Below, in pieces: positions 9,280-20,803 of a stretch of 64,000 bases of DNA; the first letter of the stretch is position 1, and each line of letters opens with the position of its first letter. Origin of the DNA: Hydrogenophaga sp. (GTDB lineage Bacteria > Pseudomonadota > Gammaproteobacteria > Burkholderiales > Burkholderiaceae_C); assembly GCF_018780075.1 (NCBI RefSeq), contig NZ_JADMKB010000153.1, positions 1-64,000 of the forward strand, in the 5' to 3' direction. Below the pieces are notes generated by a model. That model saw nothing but the letters and a program-made list of their open reading frames with translations. It did no database searches and was not told where the DNA came from. The translations under genes and the position numbers were made by a program.

Positions 9280-9873
9280 ATGGGCTGGCAAGACACCGTA
9301 ACGCAAACCGTGACAGGACTGGGTTTTGACCTGGTGGACCTTGAGCGCTCCGCCGGTGGCCTGTTGCGTGTCACGATCGATTTGCCATGGTCGCCGCCCG
9401 AGCCCGGTCAGCCGGTCCCGCCCGAGCAGTTTGTGACGGTGGAGGACTGCGAGAAGATCACCCGCCAGTTGCACTACCTGCTGGAGGTGGAGGGGCTGGA
9501 GTACAGGCGCCTGGAAGTGGGCTCCCCGGGCATTGACCGGCCTTTGCGTCACGAGGTTGACTTCATCCGGTTTGAGGGCCGCGTGGTGGATCTGACGCTC
9601 AAGGCGCCGATCGGCGTCACCGATTCGACGGTGTCGGCCAGTCGAAAAAAGTTTCGCGGCACGCTGGAGCGTGCTGCCGATGGGGTGATGTGGCAGGTGG
9701 TGTGGAGCGATGAGCCCGAGCCCAAGCCGGGTCAGCGCGTGAGCAAGAAGCGCGTGCCGGCCCCCCTGCAGGCCCTGACGTTTGTGCTGGACGATATCCA
9801 GCAGGCGCGTCTGGCCCCGATTGTGAATTTCAAGGGCCGCCAGTCGGCAACCGCCGGGCCCGGTCCGGTGTGA
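9280..9873 (+). CDS. rimP: Ribosome maturation factor RimP
   Basis: A 197-residue 30S assembly factor. Recognisable parts are the N-terminal domain (LGFDLVDLERSAGGLLRVTID), the linker CEKITRQLHYLLEVEG and the strongly conserved YRRLEVGSPGIDRPL, followed by the C-terminal Sm-like domain. The ATG at 9280 matches the usual N-terminus (MGWQDTVTQTVTGLG). It is the first gene of the rimP-nusA-infB cluster, in the standard bacterial order. The C-terminal tail is slightly longer than in E. coli. Confidence 0.93.
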   Translation: MGWQDTVTQTVTGLGFDLVDLERSAGGLLRVTIDLPWSPPEPGQPVPPEQFVTVEDCEKITRQLHYLLEVEGLEYRRLEVGSPGIDRPLRHEVDFIRFEGRVVDLTLKAPIGVTDSTVSASRKKFRGTLERAADGVMWQVVWSDEPEPKPGQRVSKKRVPAPLQALTFVLDDIQQARLAPIVNFKGRQSATAGPGPV

Positions 9874-9951
9874 TGTCTGCGCTGTGTGTGTTGTTGTGGC
9901 AATGAATGTTTGTGACTCTGAAAATAGAGCTTCGGAAAGGTGGCGAGTGAT

Positions 9952-11451
9952 ATGAACCGCGAAATGTTGATGCTGATCGATGCCATCTCACGCGAGAAAA
10001 ACGTCGAGCGTGACGTCGTGTTGAGTGCTGTTGAGCTGGCACTGGCCTCGGCCACCAAAAAACTCTACAAGGGCGATGTGGACATCCGCGTGGCCATGGA
10101 TCCCGACAACGGTTCTTACGAAACCTTCCGTCGCTGGTTGGTTGTGCCCGATGAGGCCGGTCTGCAGAATCCCGACGCCGAAGAGCTGCTCACCGATGCC
10201 CGCGACGAGATCGCCGACATCGAAGAGGGTGATTTCATCGAGAAGCCGGTGGAAAGCGTGCCGATTGGCCGCATCGGCGCCATGGCCGCCAAGCAGGTCA
10301 TCCTGCAGAAAATCCGCGATGCCGAGCGCGAGATGCTGCTCAACGACTTCATGTCGCGTGGTGACAAGGTGTTCGTCGGCACTGTCAAGCGCATGGACAA
10401 GGGCGATCTGATCGTCGAGAGCGGCCGCGTTGAAGGCCGCCTCAAGCGCGGCGAGATGATCCCGAAGGAAAACTTCCGCACCGGCGACCGCGTGCGCGCC
10501 ATCATTCTGGAGGTGGATCTGACGCTGCGTGGCGCGCCCATCATCCTGTCGCGTTCTTCGCCTGCCTTCATGATCGAACTCTTCCGCCAGGAAGTGCCGG
10601 AAATCGAACAAGGCCTGCTGGAGATCAAGACCTGCGCCCGTGACCCGGGTTCGCGTGCCAAGATCGCCGTGCTCTCGCACGACAAGCGCATCGACCCCAT
10701 CGGCACCTGTGTCGGTGTGCGCGGTTCGCGCGTCAACGGCGTGACCAACGAGCTCGCTGGCGAGCGCGTGGACATCGTGCTGTGGTCGGAGGACCCCGCT
10801 CAGTTCGTGATCGGCGCGCTGGCACCGGCCAACGTCGTGTCCATCGTGGTGGACGAAGAGCGCCATGCGATGGATGTGGTGGTGGACGAGGAAAACCTCG
10901 CGATTGCCATCGGTCGCGGCGGCCAGAATGTGCGCCTGGCGTCCGAGTTGACCGGCTGGCGCATCAACATCATGACGGCCGATGAGTCGGCCCAGAAACA
11001 GGCGGAAGAAGCCGACGGCATTCGCAAGCTGTTCATGGCCAAGCTGGACGTGGACCAGGAAATTGCCGACATTCTGATCGAAGAAGGTTTCACCAGCCTC
11101 GAAGAAGTGGCCTATGTGCCGCTGCAGGAAATGCTGGAAATCGAATCTTTCGACGAAGACACCGTCAACGAATTGCGCACACGTGCCAAGGATGCGCTGT
11201 TGACCATGGAGATCGCACGCGAGGAAAGCGTTGAAGCGGTTTCGCAGGATCTGCGCGACCTGGAGGGTTTGACCCCCGAACTGATTGCCAAGTTGGCAGA
11301 CGGTGGCGTGCACACCCGTGATGAACTGGCCGATCTGGCCACCGACGAATTGACCGATATGACCGGCCAGACGCCTGAAGAGGCAACGGCACTGATCATG
11401 TTGGCCCGCGCTCACTGGTTCGCCGGTGAGGAAACGCCTGCTTCCCATTGA
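9952..11451 (+). CDS. nusA: Transcription termination/antitermination factor NusA
   Basis: A 499-residue protein. Domains in order: N-terminal RNA-polymerase-binding domain ([23 protein letters not shown]), S1 domain (~residues 135-200, [20 protein letters not shown]), two KH domains ([19 protein letters not shown] and [16 protein letters not shown]) and two acidic C-terminal repeats, as in proteobacterial NusA. ATG 9952 matches the family N-terminus; the GTG 12 bases upstream is less likely. NusA promotes pausing at hairpins, which is relevant to the hairpin in its own operon leader. Confidence 0.96.
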   Translation: MNREMLMLIDAISREKNVERDVVLSAVELALASATKKLYKGDVDIRVAMDPDNGSYETFRRWLVVPDEAGLQNPDAEELLTDARDEIADIEEGDFIEKPVESVPIGRIGAMAAKQVILQKIRDAEREMLLNDFMSRGDKVFVGTVKRMDKGDLIVESGRVEGRLKRGEMIPKENFRTGDRVRAIILEVDLTLRGAPIILSRSSPAFMIELFRQEVPEIEQGLLEIKTCARDPGSRAKIAVLSHDKRIDPIGTCVGVRGSRVNGVTNELAGERVDIVLWSEDPAQFVIGALAPANVVSIVVDEERHAMDVVVDEENLAIAIGRGGQNVRLASELTGWRINIMTADESAQKQAEEADGIRKLFMAKLDVDQEIADILIEEGFTSLEEVAYVPLQEMLEIESFDEDTVNELRTRAKDALLTMEIAREESVEAVSQDLRDLEGLTPELIAKLADGGVHTRDELADLATDELTDMTGQTPEEATALIMLARAHWFAGEETPASH

Positions 11452-11482
11452 ACCGCGCAGGCCCGAGCGGAGAAAAACACCT

Positions 11483-14347
11483 ATGACCAGTACCACCGTC
11501 GCCGAATTGGCTGCCGAGCTGAACAAGCCCACCCATACCCTGCTGGAGCAACTCTCCGCCGCAGGGGTGCCCAAAACCGAGGGGACCGATCGGGTCACCG
11601 AGTCCGACAAGCAAATGCTGCTGGGCCACCTCAAGGCCAGTCACGGCACGGCCAGCGCCGAGCGCAAGAAAATCACGCTGGTGAAGAAATCCACCACCGA
11701 GATCAAGCAAGCCGACGCCACCGGGCGTGCCCGCACGATCCAGGTCGAGGTTCGAAAGAAGCGGACTTTCGTCAAGCGGGACGACGAAGTCGCCACGCCC
11801 GATGTGCCTGCAGAGCCCGCTGAGCCGGCCGTGCCCGTGATCGACGCTGCCGAGCTCGCTCGTCGCGAAGAGGAAGCACGCCATCAGGCCGAATTGCTGC
11901 GCCGCCAGGAAGAAGATCTGGCCCAGAAGCGCCAGGAGCGCGAGGCCGAAGAGGCTCGCCTGGCCGAGCAGGCGCGCCAGGCGGCAGAGGCGGCGGAAGC
12001 CGCTGCTCGCGCCCAGAAGGAAGCGGCCGCTGCCGCGCCGGCGCTGGACGCACCGGGTTCTGCCGTCGCACGCATTGCCGAACAGGCCGAAGCCCACCAT
12101 GCCGCCCTGGAGCGTGAGTCGGCTGCCCGTGTGCTGGCAGACAAGAAGGCCGAGGTCAAGAAAGCCGATGACCTGCGTGCGCAAGACCTGCTGGACCGTC
12201 GCCGCAAGGCCGAAGCCGAAGCAGCCAATATCCGCGCGATGATGGCGGCGCCTGCGAAGACGATGGTGGCCAAGAAGCCTGAACCGGTGCCAGATCCGAA
12301 GGCCATCAAAGGCACGCTGCACAAACCCGCCGGAACGCCGGGCGCCAAGCCAGCGGGCACGACCGCTGCGGCGGCTGGGGCGGCGGCGGGTGGCAAGAAG
12401 GAAGTCAAGTCAGAGAATCTGTCGTCGACCTGGAAGGACGACGCGGCCAAGAAAAAAGAAATCAAGACCCGTGGCGACACGAGTGCGGGCCGCTCCAACT
12501 GGCGCGGTGGCCCTCGCAGCGGTGGTCGTCGCAACGACCGTGACAGCCGTGACAACTCGGCGAGCACTTTCGTGGCGCCGACCGAGAACAAGGTTATCGA
12601 AGTGCACGTGCCGGAAACCATCACGGTGGCCGAGCTGGCGCACAAGATGAGCTTGAAATCGTCCGAGGTCATCAAGCAGTTGATGAAGCTGGGCCAGATG
12701 GTCACCATCAACCAGCCGCTGGACCAGGACACCGCCATGATCGTGGTGGAAGAACTGGGCCACACGGCCGTGATCGCTGCGCTGGACGACCCGGAGGCCT
12801 TCACGGAAGAGGAGGGCACCCAGCAACAGGCCGAAGCCTTGCCGCGTGCGCCCGTGGTCACGGTCATGGGTCACGTCGACCACGGCAAGACCTCGCTGCT
12901 GGACTACATCCGCCGTGCCAAGGTGGCCGCGGGCGAAGCCGGCGGCATCACGCAGCACATCGGCGCCTACCACGTGGAAACCCCGCGCGGCATGGTGTCC
13001 TTCCTCGACACCCCGGGTCACGAGGCGTTCACCGCCATGCGTGCCCGCGGTGCACAGGCCACCGACATCGTGATTCTGGTGTGTGCGGCCGACGACGGCG
13101 TGATGCCCCAGACCAAGGAAGCCATCAAGCACGCGAAAGCGGCGGGTGTGCCCCTGGTGGTGGCGCTGACCAAGATCGACAAGCCCGGTATCAATCTGGA
13201 ACGCGTGCGCTCCGAGCTGGTGGCCGAAGAGGTCGTCCCTGAAGAGTTTGGTGGCGATGTGCCGTTCGTGGGCGTGTCCGCCAAGACCGGCGAGGGCGTA
13301 GACGCTCTGCTGGAACAGGTGCTGCTGCAGGCCGAAGTGCTGGAGCTCAAGGCACCGGTGGATGCCATGGCCAAGGGCCTGGTGATCGAAGCCCGCCTCG
13401 ACAAGGGTCGCGGCTCTGTGGCCACGGTGCTGGTGCAGAGCGGCACGCTCAAGACCGGCGACGTGGTGCTGGTGGGCCAGACCTCCGGCCGCGTGCGGGC
13501 CATGCTTGATGAAAACGGCAAGCCGATCAAGTCCGCGGGTCCTTCGATCCCGGTGGAGATTCAGGGCCTGTCGGAAGTGCCTCAGGCGGGCGACGACTTC
13601 ATGGTGATGCTCGACGAGCGGCGTGCGCGCGAGATCGCCACCTACCGCGCTGGCAAGTTCCGCAACACCAAGCTGGCCAAGCAGCAAGCGGCCAAGCTGG
13701 AGAACATGTTCACCGACATCTCGGCGGGCGAAGTCAAGGTCTTGCCGATCATCGTCAAGGCCGACGTACAGGGTTCGCAGGAAGCGCTGGGCGCCTCGCT
13801 GCTCAAGCTCTCGACCGACGAGGTCAAGGTGCAGCTGGTGTTCTCCGGCGTCGGTGGCGTGAGCGAAAGCGACGTGAACCTGGCCATTGCCTCCAAGGCG
13901 GTCATCATCGGCTTCAACGTGCGGGCCGACGTGGGCGCACGCAAGCTGGCCGAAGGCAACGATGTCGATCTGCGCTACTACAACATCATTTACGACGCCG
14001 TCGATGAGTTGAAAGCAGCCATGTCCGGCATGCTGGCGCCCGAAAAACGCGAAGAGGTCATCGGCTCGGCCGAGATCCGCACCGTGTTCGTGGCAACCAA
14101 GATCGGCACCATCGCCGGTTGTATGGTCACCTCAGGCATGGTCACCCGAAACGCCCATTTCCGCCTGCTGCGCGAGAACGTCGTGGTCTACACCGGCGAG
14201 ATCGACACGCTCAAGCGCCTGAAAGACGACGTGCGCGAAGTCAAGGAAGGCTTCGAGTGCGGTATCAAGCTCAAGAACTACAACGACATCAAAGAAGGTG
14301 ATCAGCTGGAGTTCTTCGAGATCAAGGAAGTGGCTCGCACGCTGTAA
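11483..14347 (+). CDS. infB: Translation initiation factor IF-2
   Basis: A 954-residue initiation GTPase that places fMet-tRNA on the 30S subunit. The N-terminal IF2N motif ([21 protein letters not shown]) is followed by a long Ala/Glu/Lys/Arg-rich linker (~residues 90-350), then a second IF2N region. The G domain has G1 GHVDHGKTS (near residue 462), G3 DTPGHEAF and G4 TKID. The C-terminal domains end [15 protein letters not shown] 11483 has a GGAG site ~10 bases upstream and gives the family N-terminus. Confidence 0.96.
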   Translation: MTSTTVAELAAELNKPTHTLLEQLSAAGVPKTEGTDRVTESDKQMLLGHLKASHGTASAERKKITLVKKSTTEIKQADATGRARTIQVEVRKKRTFVKRDDEVATPDVPAEPAEPAVPVIDAAELARREEEARHQAELLRRQEEDLAQKRQEREAEEARLAEQARQAAEAAEAAARAQKEAAAAAPALDAPGSAVARIAEQAEAHHAALERESAARVLADKKAEVKKADDLRAQDLLDRRRKAEAEAANIRAMMAAPAKTMVAKKPEPVPDPKAIKGTLHKPAGTPGAKPAGTTAAAAGAAAGGKKEVKSENLSSTWKDDAAKKKEIKTRGDTSAGRSNWRGGPRSGGRRNDRDSRDNSASTFVAPTENKVIEVHVPETITVAELAHKMSLKSSEVIKQLMKLGQMVTINQPLDQDTAMIVVEELGHTAVIAALDDPEAFTEEEGTQQQAEALPRAPVVTVMGHVDHGKTSLLDYIRRAKVAAGEAGGITQHIGAYHVETPRGMVSFLDTPGHEAFTAMRARGAQATDIVILVCAADDGVMPQTKEAIKHAKAAGVPLVVALTKIDKPGINLERVRSELVAEEVVPEEFGGDVPFVGVSAKTGEGVDALLEQVLLQAEVLELKAPVDAMAKGLVIEARLDKGRGSVATVLVQSGTLKTGDVVLVGQTSGRVRAMLDENGKPIKSAGPSIPVEIQGLSEVPQAGDDFMVMLDERRAREIATYRAGKFRNTKLAKQQAAKLENMFTDISAGEVKVLPIIVKADVQGSQEALGASLLKLSTDEVKVQLVFSGVGGVSESDVNLAIASKAVIIGFNVRADVGARKLAEGNDVDLRYYNIIYDAVDELKAAMSGMLAPEKREEVIGSAEIRTVFVATKIGTIAGCMVTSGMVTRNAHFRLLRENVVVYTGEIDTLKRLKDDVREVKEGFECGIKLKNYNDIKEGDQLEFFEIKEVARTL

Positions 14348-14350
14348 ACC

Positions 14351-14725
14351 ATGGCCCGCAAAGCGTCCTCCGTCCCCAACCGCGGTTTCCGCGTGGCCGA
14401 CCAGATTCAGCGCGATCTGGCCGAGTTGATCGCGCGCGAGCTCAAGGACCCCAGGGTGGGCATGGTCACGATCAACGCGGTCGAGGTCACGCCCGACTAC
14501 GCGCACGCCAAGGTGTTTTTCAGCCTGTTGACCGGCAACCCGGACGAAACCCAGCAGGGCCTCAACGCCGCCGCTGGTTTTCTGCGCACAGGCTTGTTCA
14601 AACGCCTGCACATCCACACCGTGCCCACGTTGCATTTCGTGTTCGACCGCACCACCGAGCGCGCGGCCGACATGAATGCACTCATCTCGAAGGCCGTGGC
14701 CTCTCGTTCAAAGGACGAAGACTGA
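14351..14725 (+). CDS. rbfA: 30S ribosome-binding factor RbfA
   Basis: A 124-residue KH-fold protein needed for late 16S rRNA 5'-end maturation. Signature stretches: [31 protein letters not shown] and [13 protein letters not shown], with [17 protein letters not shown] near the end. It starts three bases after infB and ends two bases before truB, so it is tightly coupled. Confidence 0.95.
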   Translation: MARKASSVPNRGFRVADQIQRDLAELIARELKDPRVGMVTINAVEVTPDYAHAKVFFSLLTGNPDETQQGLNAAAGFLRTGLFKRLHIHTVPTLHFVFDRTTERAADMNALISKAVASRSKDED

Positions 14726-14727
14726 CC

Positions 14728-15717
14728 ATGCAGGGCCAACGCACAAGGGTGCCGCGGCGCCCTTTGCACGGGGTGCTGCTGCTGGACAAACCGCTGGGAC
14801 TTTCCAGCAACCAGGCTTTGCAAAAGGCCAAGTGGTTGCTGCGCGCGGAGAAAGCGGGCCACACCGGCACGCTGGACCCGCTGGCCACCGGCGTGTTGCC
14901 GCTGTGCTTTGGCGCCGCGACCAAGTTCAGCCAGTTGCACCTGGATGCCGACAAGACCTATGAGACCACGGTGCGCCTGGGCGTGAAAACGTCGACGGGT
15001 GACGCCGAAGGGGCTGTGATTCACACGCGTCCGGTTGCCTGCACCGCCGGCCAGGTGGTCGAGGTGCTTGACCGGTTCATGGGGCCGATCAGCCAGGTGC
15101 CGCCGATGCACAGCGCCCTGAAAAGAGATGGCAAGCCGCTCTACGAATATGCGCGCGAAGGCGAAACGGTGGAGCGAGAGGCCCGGCACGTGGTCATCCA
15201 CGATCTGGAGTTGCTGGACATGCGATTGCAGGGCGACGAGCCACAATTGCGCCTGCGTGTGACCTGCAGCAAAGGCACCTACATCCGGACCCTGGGCGAA
15301 GACATCGCCGAGGCGCTGGGATGCGGTGGGCACCTGGTGGCATTGCGCCGTGTGGCCACCGGTCCTTTCAGCGAGGCGCAGTGCATCACGATCGACGCGC
15401 TGGAGGCAGCCAGCGACACGGAGCGGCAAACGCACCTGCTGCCGCTGGAGTGCCTGCTCGACCGTCACTCCCGACTCACGCTGGGCACAGAAGATGCAAA
15501 GCGATTCCTCAACGGTCTGCGCCGTCGCGGGGACTGGTCCGATCAGCCGCTGGTGGCGGTGTACGGGCCCTCCGACGCCGTCTCACCACATGAACCCTTG
15601 TCCTCGGTCCTGCTGGGCAGCGCCCGCACCGAGGGTGGCGAACTGATCCCGGGGCGGCTGCTGAGCCCCATCGAAATACAGCACATCCTGGAAACCTCAC
15701 CGGAACTCACATCATGA
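14728..15717 (+). CDS. truB: tRNA pseudouridine(55) synthase TruB
   Basis: A 329-residue enzyme that makes pseudouridine 55 in the T-loop of tRNAs. [19 protein letters not shown] opens the catalytic domain. The catalytic aspartate is D50 in [16 protein letters not shown]. The TruB motifs [13 protein letters not shown] and [10 protein letters not shown] are present, and a C-terminal extension carries the PUA-like part. The stop overlaps the typA start (ATGA at 15714). Confidence 0.95.
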   Translation: MQGQRTRVPRRPLHGVLLLDKPLGLSSNQALQKAKWLLRAEKAGHTGTLDPLATGVLPLCFGAATKFSQLHLDADKTYETTVRLGVKTSTGDAEGAVIHTRPVACTAGQVVEVLDRFMGPISQVPPMHSALKRDGKPLYEYAREGETVEREARHVVIHDLELLDMRLQGDEPQLRLRVTCSKGTYIRTLGEDIAEALGCGGHLVALRRVATGPFSEAQCITIDALEAASDTERQTHLLPLECLLDRHSRLTLGTEDAKRFLNGLRRRGDWSDQPLVAVYGPSDAVSPHEPLSSVLLGSARTEGGELIPGRLLSPIEIQHILETSPELTS

Positions 15718-17534
15718 GCAAACAAATCCGCAACATCGCCATCATTGCCCACGTTGACCATGGCAAAACCACCATGGTGGACCAGTTGCTGCGCCAGTCT
15801 GGCACCTTCGCCGAGCACGAAAAAGTGGTCGACACGGTGATGGACAACAACGCGATCGAACGTGAGCGCGGCATCACCATCCTGGCCAAGAACTGTGCCG
15901 TGAGCTGGGAAGGCACGCACATCAACATCGTTGACACCCCCGGCCACGCGGACTTCGGTGGTGAGGTGGAGCGCGCACTGTCCATGGTCGACGGCGTGGT
16001 GCTGCTGATCGACGCGCAGGAAGGCCCGATGCCGCAGACCCGTTTCGTGACCAAGAAGGCGCTGGCTCTGGGGCTCAAGCCGATTCTGGTGGTCAACAAG
16101 GTGGACAAGCCCGGCGCCCGTCCGCAGCACGTGGTGAACGCCGCGTTCGACCTGTTCGACAAGCTGGGTGCAACCGACGAACAGCTCGATTTTCCCGTGG
16201 TCTACGCCTCGGGCATCAACGGCTGGACGTCGCTGGAAGAGGGGGCTCCGGGCGAACAGTGGGGACCGGACATGTCGGCCCTGTTCAACACCGTGCTGCA
16301 ACACGTGCCAGCCCAGAAGGGTGACCCGGCTGCACCGCTGCAACTGCAGATCTCTGCGCTGGACTTCTCCACCTTCGTGGGCCGCATTGGCGTGGGCCGC
16401 ATCAGCCAGGGCACGATCAAGCCGCAGATGGACGTGCTGGTGATGGAGGGTCCTGATGGCAAGTCCATCAAGGGCCGCGTCAACCAGGTGCTGACCTTCC
16501 AGGGTCTGGACCGTGTGCAGGCCTCCGAAGCCGGCCCCGGCGACATTGTGCTGATCAACGGCATTCCCGAGATCGGCATTGGCGTGACCGTGACGGACGT
16601 GACCACCCCCGCCCCGCTGCCCATGCTCAAGGTCGACGAGCCGACGCTGACCATGAATTTCTGCGTCAACACCAGCCCGCTGGCCGGCCGCGAAGGCAAG
16701 TTCGTGACCAGCCGCCAGATCTGGGACCGCCTGCAGAAAGAGCTGCAATCCAACGTGGCGTTGCGCGTGCGGGAAACCGACGAAGACGGCATCTTTGAAG
16801 TCATGGGCCGCGGCGAACTGCACCTGACCATCCTGCTGGAAAACATGCGCCGCGAAGGCTACGAACTGGCGGTGTCCAAGCCACGCGTGGTGTTCCGTGA
16901 CGTCGACGGCGTGCGCCACGAGCCGATCGAGCTGGTGACGGCCGACATCGAAGAACAGCACCAGGGTGGCGTGATGCAGGCCCTGGGCGAACGCAAGGGC
17001 GAACTGGCCAACATGGAGCCGGACGGCCGTGGCCGTGTGCGCCTGGAGTACCGCATCCCGGCCCGTGGCCTGATTGGGTTCACCAACGAATTCCTGAACC
17101 TGACACGCGGTTCTGGCCTGATCTCCAATATCTTCGACAGCTACGAACCGCACAAAGGCGAGATCGCCAGCCGCAAGAACGGCGTGTTGATCTCCATGGA
17201 CGACGGTGAAATCTTCACCTACGCCCTGGGCAAGCTGGACGACCGCGGCCGCATGTTCGTGAAGGCCGGTGATCCGGTGTACGAGGGCATGATCGTCGGC
17301 ATCCACAGCCGCGACAACGACCTCGTGGTCAACGCCACACGCACCAAGCAGCTGACCAACTTCCGTGTGTCCGGCAAGGAAGACGCGATCAAGATCACGC
17401 CGCCGATCGACCTGAACCTCGAATACGGCGTCGAGTTCATCGAAGACGACGAACTGGTCGAAATCACGCCCAAGTCGGTCCGTCTGCGCAAGCGCTTCCT
17501 GAAGGAAAGCGACCGCAAGCGCAACCGCGACTGA
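15714..17534 (+). CDS. typA: Ribosome-associated GTPase TypA/BipA
   Basis: A 606-residue translational GTPase related to EF-G. G1 AHVDHGKTT (residues 12-20), switch region RGITI and G3 [16 protein letters not shown] are followed by domain II, the EF-G-like domains III and V, and the TypA-specific C-terminal domain with [20 protein letters not shown]. It acts in ribosome assembly and stress growth (family knowledge). It overlaps truB by four bases, so it belongs to the rimP-infB transcript; a GC-rich hairpin follows the stop. Confidence 0.95.
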   Translation: MSKQIRNIAIIAHVDHGKTTMVDQLLRQSGTFAEHEKVVDTVMDNNAIERERGITILAKNCAVSWEGTHINIVDTPGHADFGGEVERALSMVDGVVLLIDAQEGPMPQTRFVTKKALALGLKPILVVNKVDKPGARPQHVVNAAFDLFDKLGATDEQLDFPVVYASGINGWTSLEEGAPGEQWGPDMSALFNTVLQHVPAQKGDPAAPLQLQISALDFSTFVGRIGVGRISQGTIKPQMDVLVMEGPDGKSIKGRVNQVLTFQGLDRVQASEAGPGDIVLINGIPEIGIGVTVTDVTTPAPLPMLKVDEPTLTMNFCVNTSPLAGREGKFVTSRQIWDRLQKELQSNVALRVRETDEDGIFEVMGRGELHLTILLENMRREGYELAVSKPRVVFRDVDGVRHEPIELVTADIEEQHQGGVMQALGERKGELANMEPDGRGRVRLEYRIPARGLIGFTNEFLNLTRGSGLISNIFDSYEPHKGEIASRKNGVLISMDDGEIFTYALGKLDDRGRMFVKAGDPVYEGMIVGIHSRDNDLVVNATRTKQLTNFRVSGKEDAIKITPPIDLNLEYGVEFIEDDELVEITPKSVRLRKRFLKESDRKRNRD

Positions 17535-17543
17535 TGACTCCTT

Positions 17544-17571
17544 CAACACGGCCTCGCGCCGTGTTGTTGTG
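17544..17571 (+). terminator. Hairpin after typA (probable terminator of the rimP-typA operon)
   Basis: A perfect nine-base stem, CAACACGGC (17544-17552) with GCCGTGTTG (17558-17566), has a five-base loop and is followed by TTGTGT. The T-tract is weak, so termination may be partial. It sits ten bases after the typA stop. Confidence 0.5.
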
Positions 17572-17577
17572 TCAACC

Positions 17578-18594
17578 ATGCCCTTTCGTGCCCTGAGCCG
17601 CCTGAGTCACACCCAGGCGGTGTTCATGATGATCGCGGTGACCCTCATGTGGTCCATCGCGGGGGTGGTGTCTCGCCAGCTCGAATCGGCCGCGCGCTTT
17701 GAGGTGACCTTCTGGCGCAGCGCCTTCACTGCGCTGTCGCTGCTGATCATCCTGCCGGTCTGGCGTGCGGCCGATCGGGCCTCTGGCGTGCTCGACGCGC
17801 CCGCAGGGCAAGGCCGTCTGCAACGCCACTGGGGGGTGTTGGCCACCTCGCGCGCGTTCTGGGTCTCTGGTGTCTGCTGGAGTGTGATGTTCACCGCCTT
17901 CATGCTGGCGCTGACCTTCACCAGCGTGGCCAACGTGCTGATCATCATGTCGGTCGGCCCCCTGTTCACCGCCCTGCTGGCACGCTTTGCCATCGGTCAG
18001 CAACTGCCGCTGAGAACCTGGACGGCCATCGTGGCGGCCGGTGCGGGCATTGCCTACATGTACGGCAGCCAGATGCTTCAGGCCTTCGCAGAACCCAGCG
18101 CCAATCCGTCGGGACTGCTGATCGGTTCGATTGCGGCGCTGTGTGTGCCCGTCGCCGGTGCCATCAACTGGACCGTCGTGCAACGCAGCCAGTCGCACGG
18201 GCAGCAGATCGACCTCGTGCCTTCGGTCTTGCTCGGCGCGGTCATTTCTTCGCTGCTGACCTTGCCGATGGCTGCCCCATTTGCAGCCACGGCCAACGAC
18301 GTGGCCTGGCTGGCCATGCTGGGCCTGGTGCAACTCGCCATTCCCTGCGCGCTCGCGGTCGTCTGCGCTCGTTCGCTCAAAGCGCCCGAGGTCTCGCTGC
18401 TGGCCTTGCTGGAGGTGATCTTCGGCATCGTCTGGGCCTGGCTCTGGGCCAACGAAACACCCGGGCGCGAAGTGCTGCTCGGTGGTAGTGTGGTGATCAC
18501 CGCGCTGCTGCTCAACGAGCTGTTGGCCTGGCGCGACCGCAATGCCACCCCGATGCCGACCCAACCCGACGAAAGCGGCGCCATGCCGCATTGA
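17578..18594 (+). CDS. EamA-type (DMT) transporter
   Basis: A 338-residue integral membrane protein with about ten hydrophobic segments in two repeats, as in the drug/metabolite transporter superfamily. The first EamA repeat starts QAVFMMIAVTLMWSIAGVVSR. The second starts GLLIGSIAALCVPVAGAINWTVVQR and ends with the usual E...W.WL..NE segment (EVIFGIVWAWLWANE). The substrate cannot be inferred. ATG 17578 is preferred over a GTG nine bases upstream. Confidence 0.85.
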   Translation: MPFRALSRLSHTQAVFMMIAVTLMWSIAGVVSRQLESAARFEVTFWRSAFTALSLLIILPVWRAADRASGVLDAPAGQGRLQRHWGVLATSRAFWVSGVCWSVMFTAFMLALTFTSVANVLIIMSVGPLFTALLARFAIGQQLPLRTWTAIVAAGAGIAYMYGSQMLQAFAEPSANPSGLLIGSIAALCVPVAGAINWTVVQRSQSHGQQIDLVPSVLLGAVISSLLTLPMAAPFAATANDVAWLAMLGLVQLAIPCALAVVCARSLKAPEVSLLALLEVIFGIVWAWLWANETPGREVLLGGSVVITALLLNELLAWRDRNATPMPTQPDESGAMPH

Positions 18595-18615
18595 TTCTCT
18601 CCAGGAAACACCGCC

Positions 18616-19716
18616 ATGAGCCCGACGCCCGTTGAACAGCATGTCATCACCGAAGTCCGTGGTCGCGTTGGTTGCATCACCCTGAACCGGCCCAAGGCGC
18701 TCAACGCGCTCTCGCTGGGCATGATCCGTGACATCGCCGCGGCACTGATCGCCTGGCGTGACGACCCCCAGGTGCTGGCGGTGGTAGTGCGTGGCATGAG
18801 CCGGGAAGGCCCGTTCGGTGCCTTTTGTGCCGGCGGCGACATCCGCTTTTTCCACCAGGCGGCACTGGCCGGCAATCCCGAACTGGACGACTTCTTCACC
18901 GAAGAATATGCACTCAACCACCTGGTGCACACCTACGCCAAGCCCTACATCGCCTTGATGGACGGCATCTGCATGGGCGGAGGCATGGGTATCAGCCAGG
19001 GCGCCAGTCTGCGGATCGTCACCGAACGCAGCCAGCTGGCCATGCCCGAAACCGGCATCGGGCTGTTCCCCGACGTCGGTGGTGGCTACTTTCTGAGTCA
19101 CTGCCCGGGTCGGGTCGGTGAGTACCTGGCACTCACCGGGCTGGTGCTCAAGGGCTCGCAGGCCATGGCAGTGGGCCTGGCCGACGCCCAGGTGGACAGT
19201 GGCCGTTTGCAGAGCCTGTGGGACAGTCTGGGGCAGACCCCCTACGAGACCGGCGAGGCGGTGCAACGCTGGTGCCAGAACCACGTGCAGAAACACGTGG
19301 AGCCCAGTGACTTGCCTCTGGCTGAGATCGACCGGGTGTTCTCGCTGGACAGCGTTGGCGCCATACTGAGTGCGTTGGAACTTGGTGACAGCGACTGGTC
19401 ACAACAGACCGCTGCGGTGCTACGCAAGCGTTCGCCGTTGATGTTGCACGTGGTGCTGGAACAGATCCGCCGCGCACGGCACATGGGGCTGACCGACAGC
19501 CTGCGCATGGAGCGCGACATGGTACGCCGCTGCTTCCACCTGCGGCCCGGTGCCGCCAGCGAAACGGTGGAGGGCATTCGGGCGCTGGCCATCGACAAGG
19601 ACCACGCACCGAAATGGAATCCTGTGAGGTCAGAAGACGTGACGCCCGCCATGGTCGCTCCGTTCTTCGACAGCCCCTGGCCAGCCCACGCCCATCCGCT
19701 TCGACCGCTTGGCTGA
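18616..19716 (+). CDS. 3-hydroxyisobutyryl-CoA hydrolase-like protein (enoyl-CoA hydratase/isomerase family)
   Basis: A 366-residue crotonase-fold protein. Its length (~100 residues longer than a simple enoyl-CoA hydratase) and the motifs FCAGGDIRFFHQ, CMGGGMGIS and MPETGIGLFPDVGGGYFLS fit the 3-hydroxyisobutyryl-CoA hydrolase branch, a valine catabolism enzyme. The Glu and Asp in PETGIGLFPDVGG are the expected catalytic residues. It probably acts in the cytoplasm on acyl-CoA thioesters. It follows the DMT transporter by 21 bases on the same strand and converges with smpB. Confidence 0.85.
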   Translation: MSPTPVEQHVITEVRGRVGCITLNRPKALNALSLGMIRDIAAALIAWRDDPQVLAVVVRGMSREGPFGAFCAGGDIRFFHQAALAGNPELDDFFTEEYALNHLVHTYAKPYIALMDGICMGGGMGISQGASLRIVTERSQLAMPETGIGLFPDVGGGYFLSHCPGRVGEYLALTGLVLKGSQAMAVGLADAQVDSGRLQSLWDSLGQTPYETGEAVQRWCQNHVQKHVEPSDLPLAEIDRVFSLDSVGAILSALELGDSDWSQQTAAVLRKRSPLMLHVVLEQIRRARHMGLTDSLRMERDMVRRCFHLRPGAASETVEGIRALAIDKDHAPKWNPVRSEDVTPAMVAPFFDSPWPAHAHPLRPLG

Positions 19717-19761
19717 CAGCTCAGGCTCCTCCTGTGGTCGGCCGAACGCGCATGGCAGGAG

Positions 19762-20256
19762 TCAGCGGGTGCGGCTTTTCATGACCCGCTCGACTTCGCG
19801 CTTGCCTTCACGCTCCTTGATGGTGTCGCGCTTGTCGTGTTCGGCCTTGCCTTTGGCCAGCGCCATTTCGCACTTCACCTTGCCGTTCTTCCAGTGCAGG
19901 TTCAGCGGCACCAGCGTGTAGCCCTTCTGCTCGACCTTGCCAATCAGACGGCGAATCTGCTCACGGTGCAGCAACAGCTTCTTGGTTCGCACCGAATCCG
20001 GGCTGACGTGCGTCGAGGCCGTGTTCAGCGGGTTGATCTGGCAGCCAATCAGGAACAGCTCACCTTCGCGAATGACCACATAGCCATCCGTGAGTTGCAC
20101 CTTGCCCTCTCGAAGGGCTTTCACCTCCCAGCCCTCGAGCACCATGCCGGCCTCGAAACGTTCTTCAATCGCGTAGTTGAAGAGCGCTTTCCTGTTGTCG
20201 GCGATGCGGCTGTCAACGCCCTTGACGGGCGCGGTTTTGCTGGGTTTGGTGGCCAT
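19762..20256 (-). CDS. smpB: SsrA-binding protein SmpB
   Basis: A 164-residue partner of tmRNA in trans-translation. [43 protein letters not shown] is the classic SmpB N-terminal part, followed by the RNA-binding OB fold and a basic C-terminal tail ([20 protein letters not shown]) that enters the ribosomal mRNA path. Length is normal. It diverges from ratA. The tmRNA gene ssrA is not in this window. Confidence 0.96.
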   Translation of the reverse strand: MATKPSKTAPVKGVDSRIADNRKALFNYAIEERFEAGMVLEGWEVKALREGKVQLTDGYVVIREGELFLIGCQINPLNTASTHVSPDSVRTKKLLLHREQIRRLIGKVEQKGYTLVPLNLHWKNGKVKCEMALAKGKAEHDKRDTIKEREGKREVERVMKSRTR

Positions 20257-20359
20257 GGGGTGTCAGTTGCGGCCGTTTCAGGCCAATACAATGGCAGCGA
20301 AGTAGCTGCCGGGCGGCGTGCCGAATGTGGCGTGTTGCCTTGAGTGCCCGCCCGATTGT

Positions 20360-20803
20360 ATGAAAACGATTCAAAAGTCTGTTTTGCTCTGGCACAGCGC
20401 GCACGAAATGTTCGCGCTGGTGACCGATGTGCACCACTACCCGCAGTTTTTACCCTGGTGCGACCACAGCGAGGTGGTCGAAAGCGACGACGCCGGGATG
20501 GTGGCCAAAGTGGGCATGTCCATCAGCGGCCTTCGCCAGAGCTTCACCACCCGCAACACCCATGTGGACGACCGCCAGGTGCAGATGGAGCTGGTGGATG
20601 GACCGTTTTCCCACCTCGAAGGGGTCTGGGACTTCACCCCCCTGGGGGATGGCACGCAACGGGCCTGCAAGGTGGAGTTTCGCCTGACCTACGGTTTCTC
20701 CAGCCAAGCGCTGGCGACGCTGGTCGGCCCCGTTTTTGATCGCATTGCCGGCAGTCTGGTGGACGCTTTCGTCAAACGGGCCGACCAGGTGTACGGGGCA
20801 TGA
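20360..20803 (+). CDS. ratA: RatA/COQ10-type START-domain protein
   Basis: A 147-residue protein of the polyketide cyclase/START fold. MKTIQKSVLLWHSAHEMFALVTDVHHYPQFLPWC and the C-terminal helix (PVFDRIAGSLVDAFVKRADQVYG) match the RatA/COQ10 family. In E. coli RatA has been reported to interfere with 70S formation, while homologues in mitochondria bind ubiquinone; which role applies here is uncertain. The smpB/ratA/rnfH arrangement is conserved in many Proteobacteria. ATG 20360 gives the family N-terminus. The stop overlaps the rnfH start (ATGA). Confidence 0.88.
   Translation: MKTIQKSVLLWHSAHEMFALVTDVHHYPQFLPWCDHSEVVESDDAGMVAKVGMSISGLRQSFTTRNTHVDDRQVQMELVDGPFSHLEGVWDFTPLGDGTQRACKVEFRLTYGFSSQALATLVGPVFDRIAGSLVDAFVKRADQVYGA

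Noticed and set aside
15543-17579. 678-codon open frame on the minus strand opposite typA
   Set aside because: The plus strand encodes full-length TypA with all GTPase motifs; the antisense frame has no recognisable domain.
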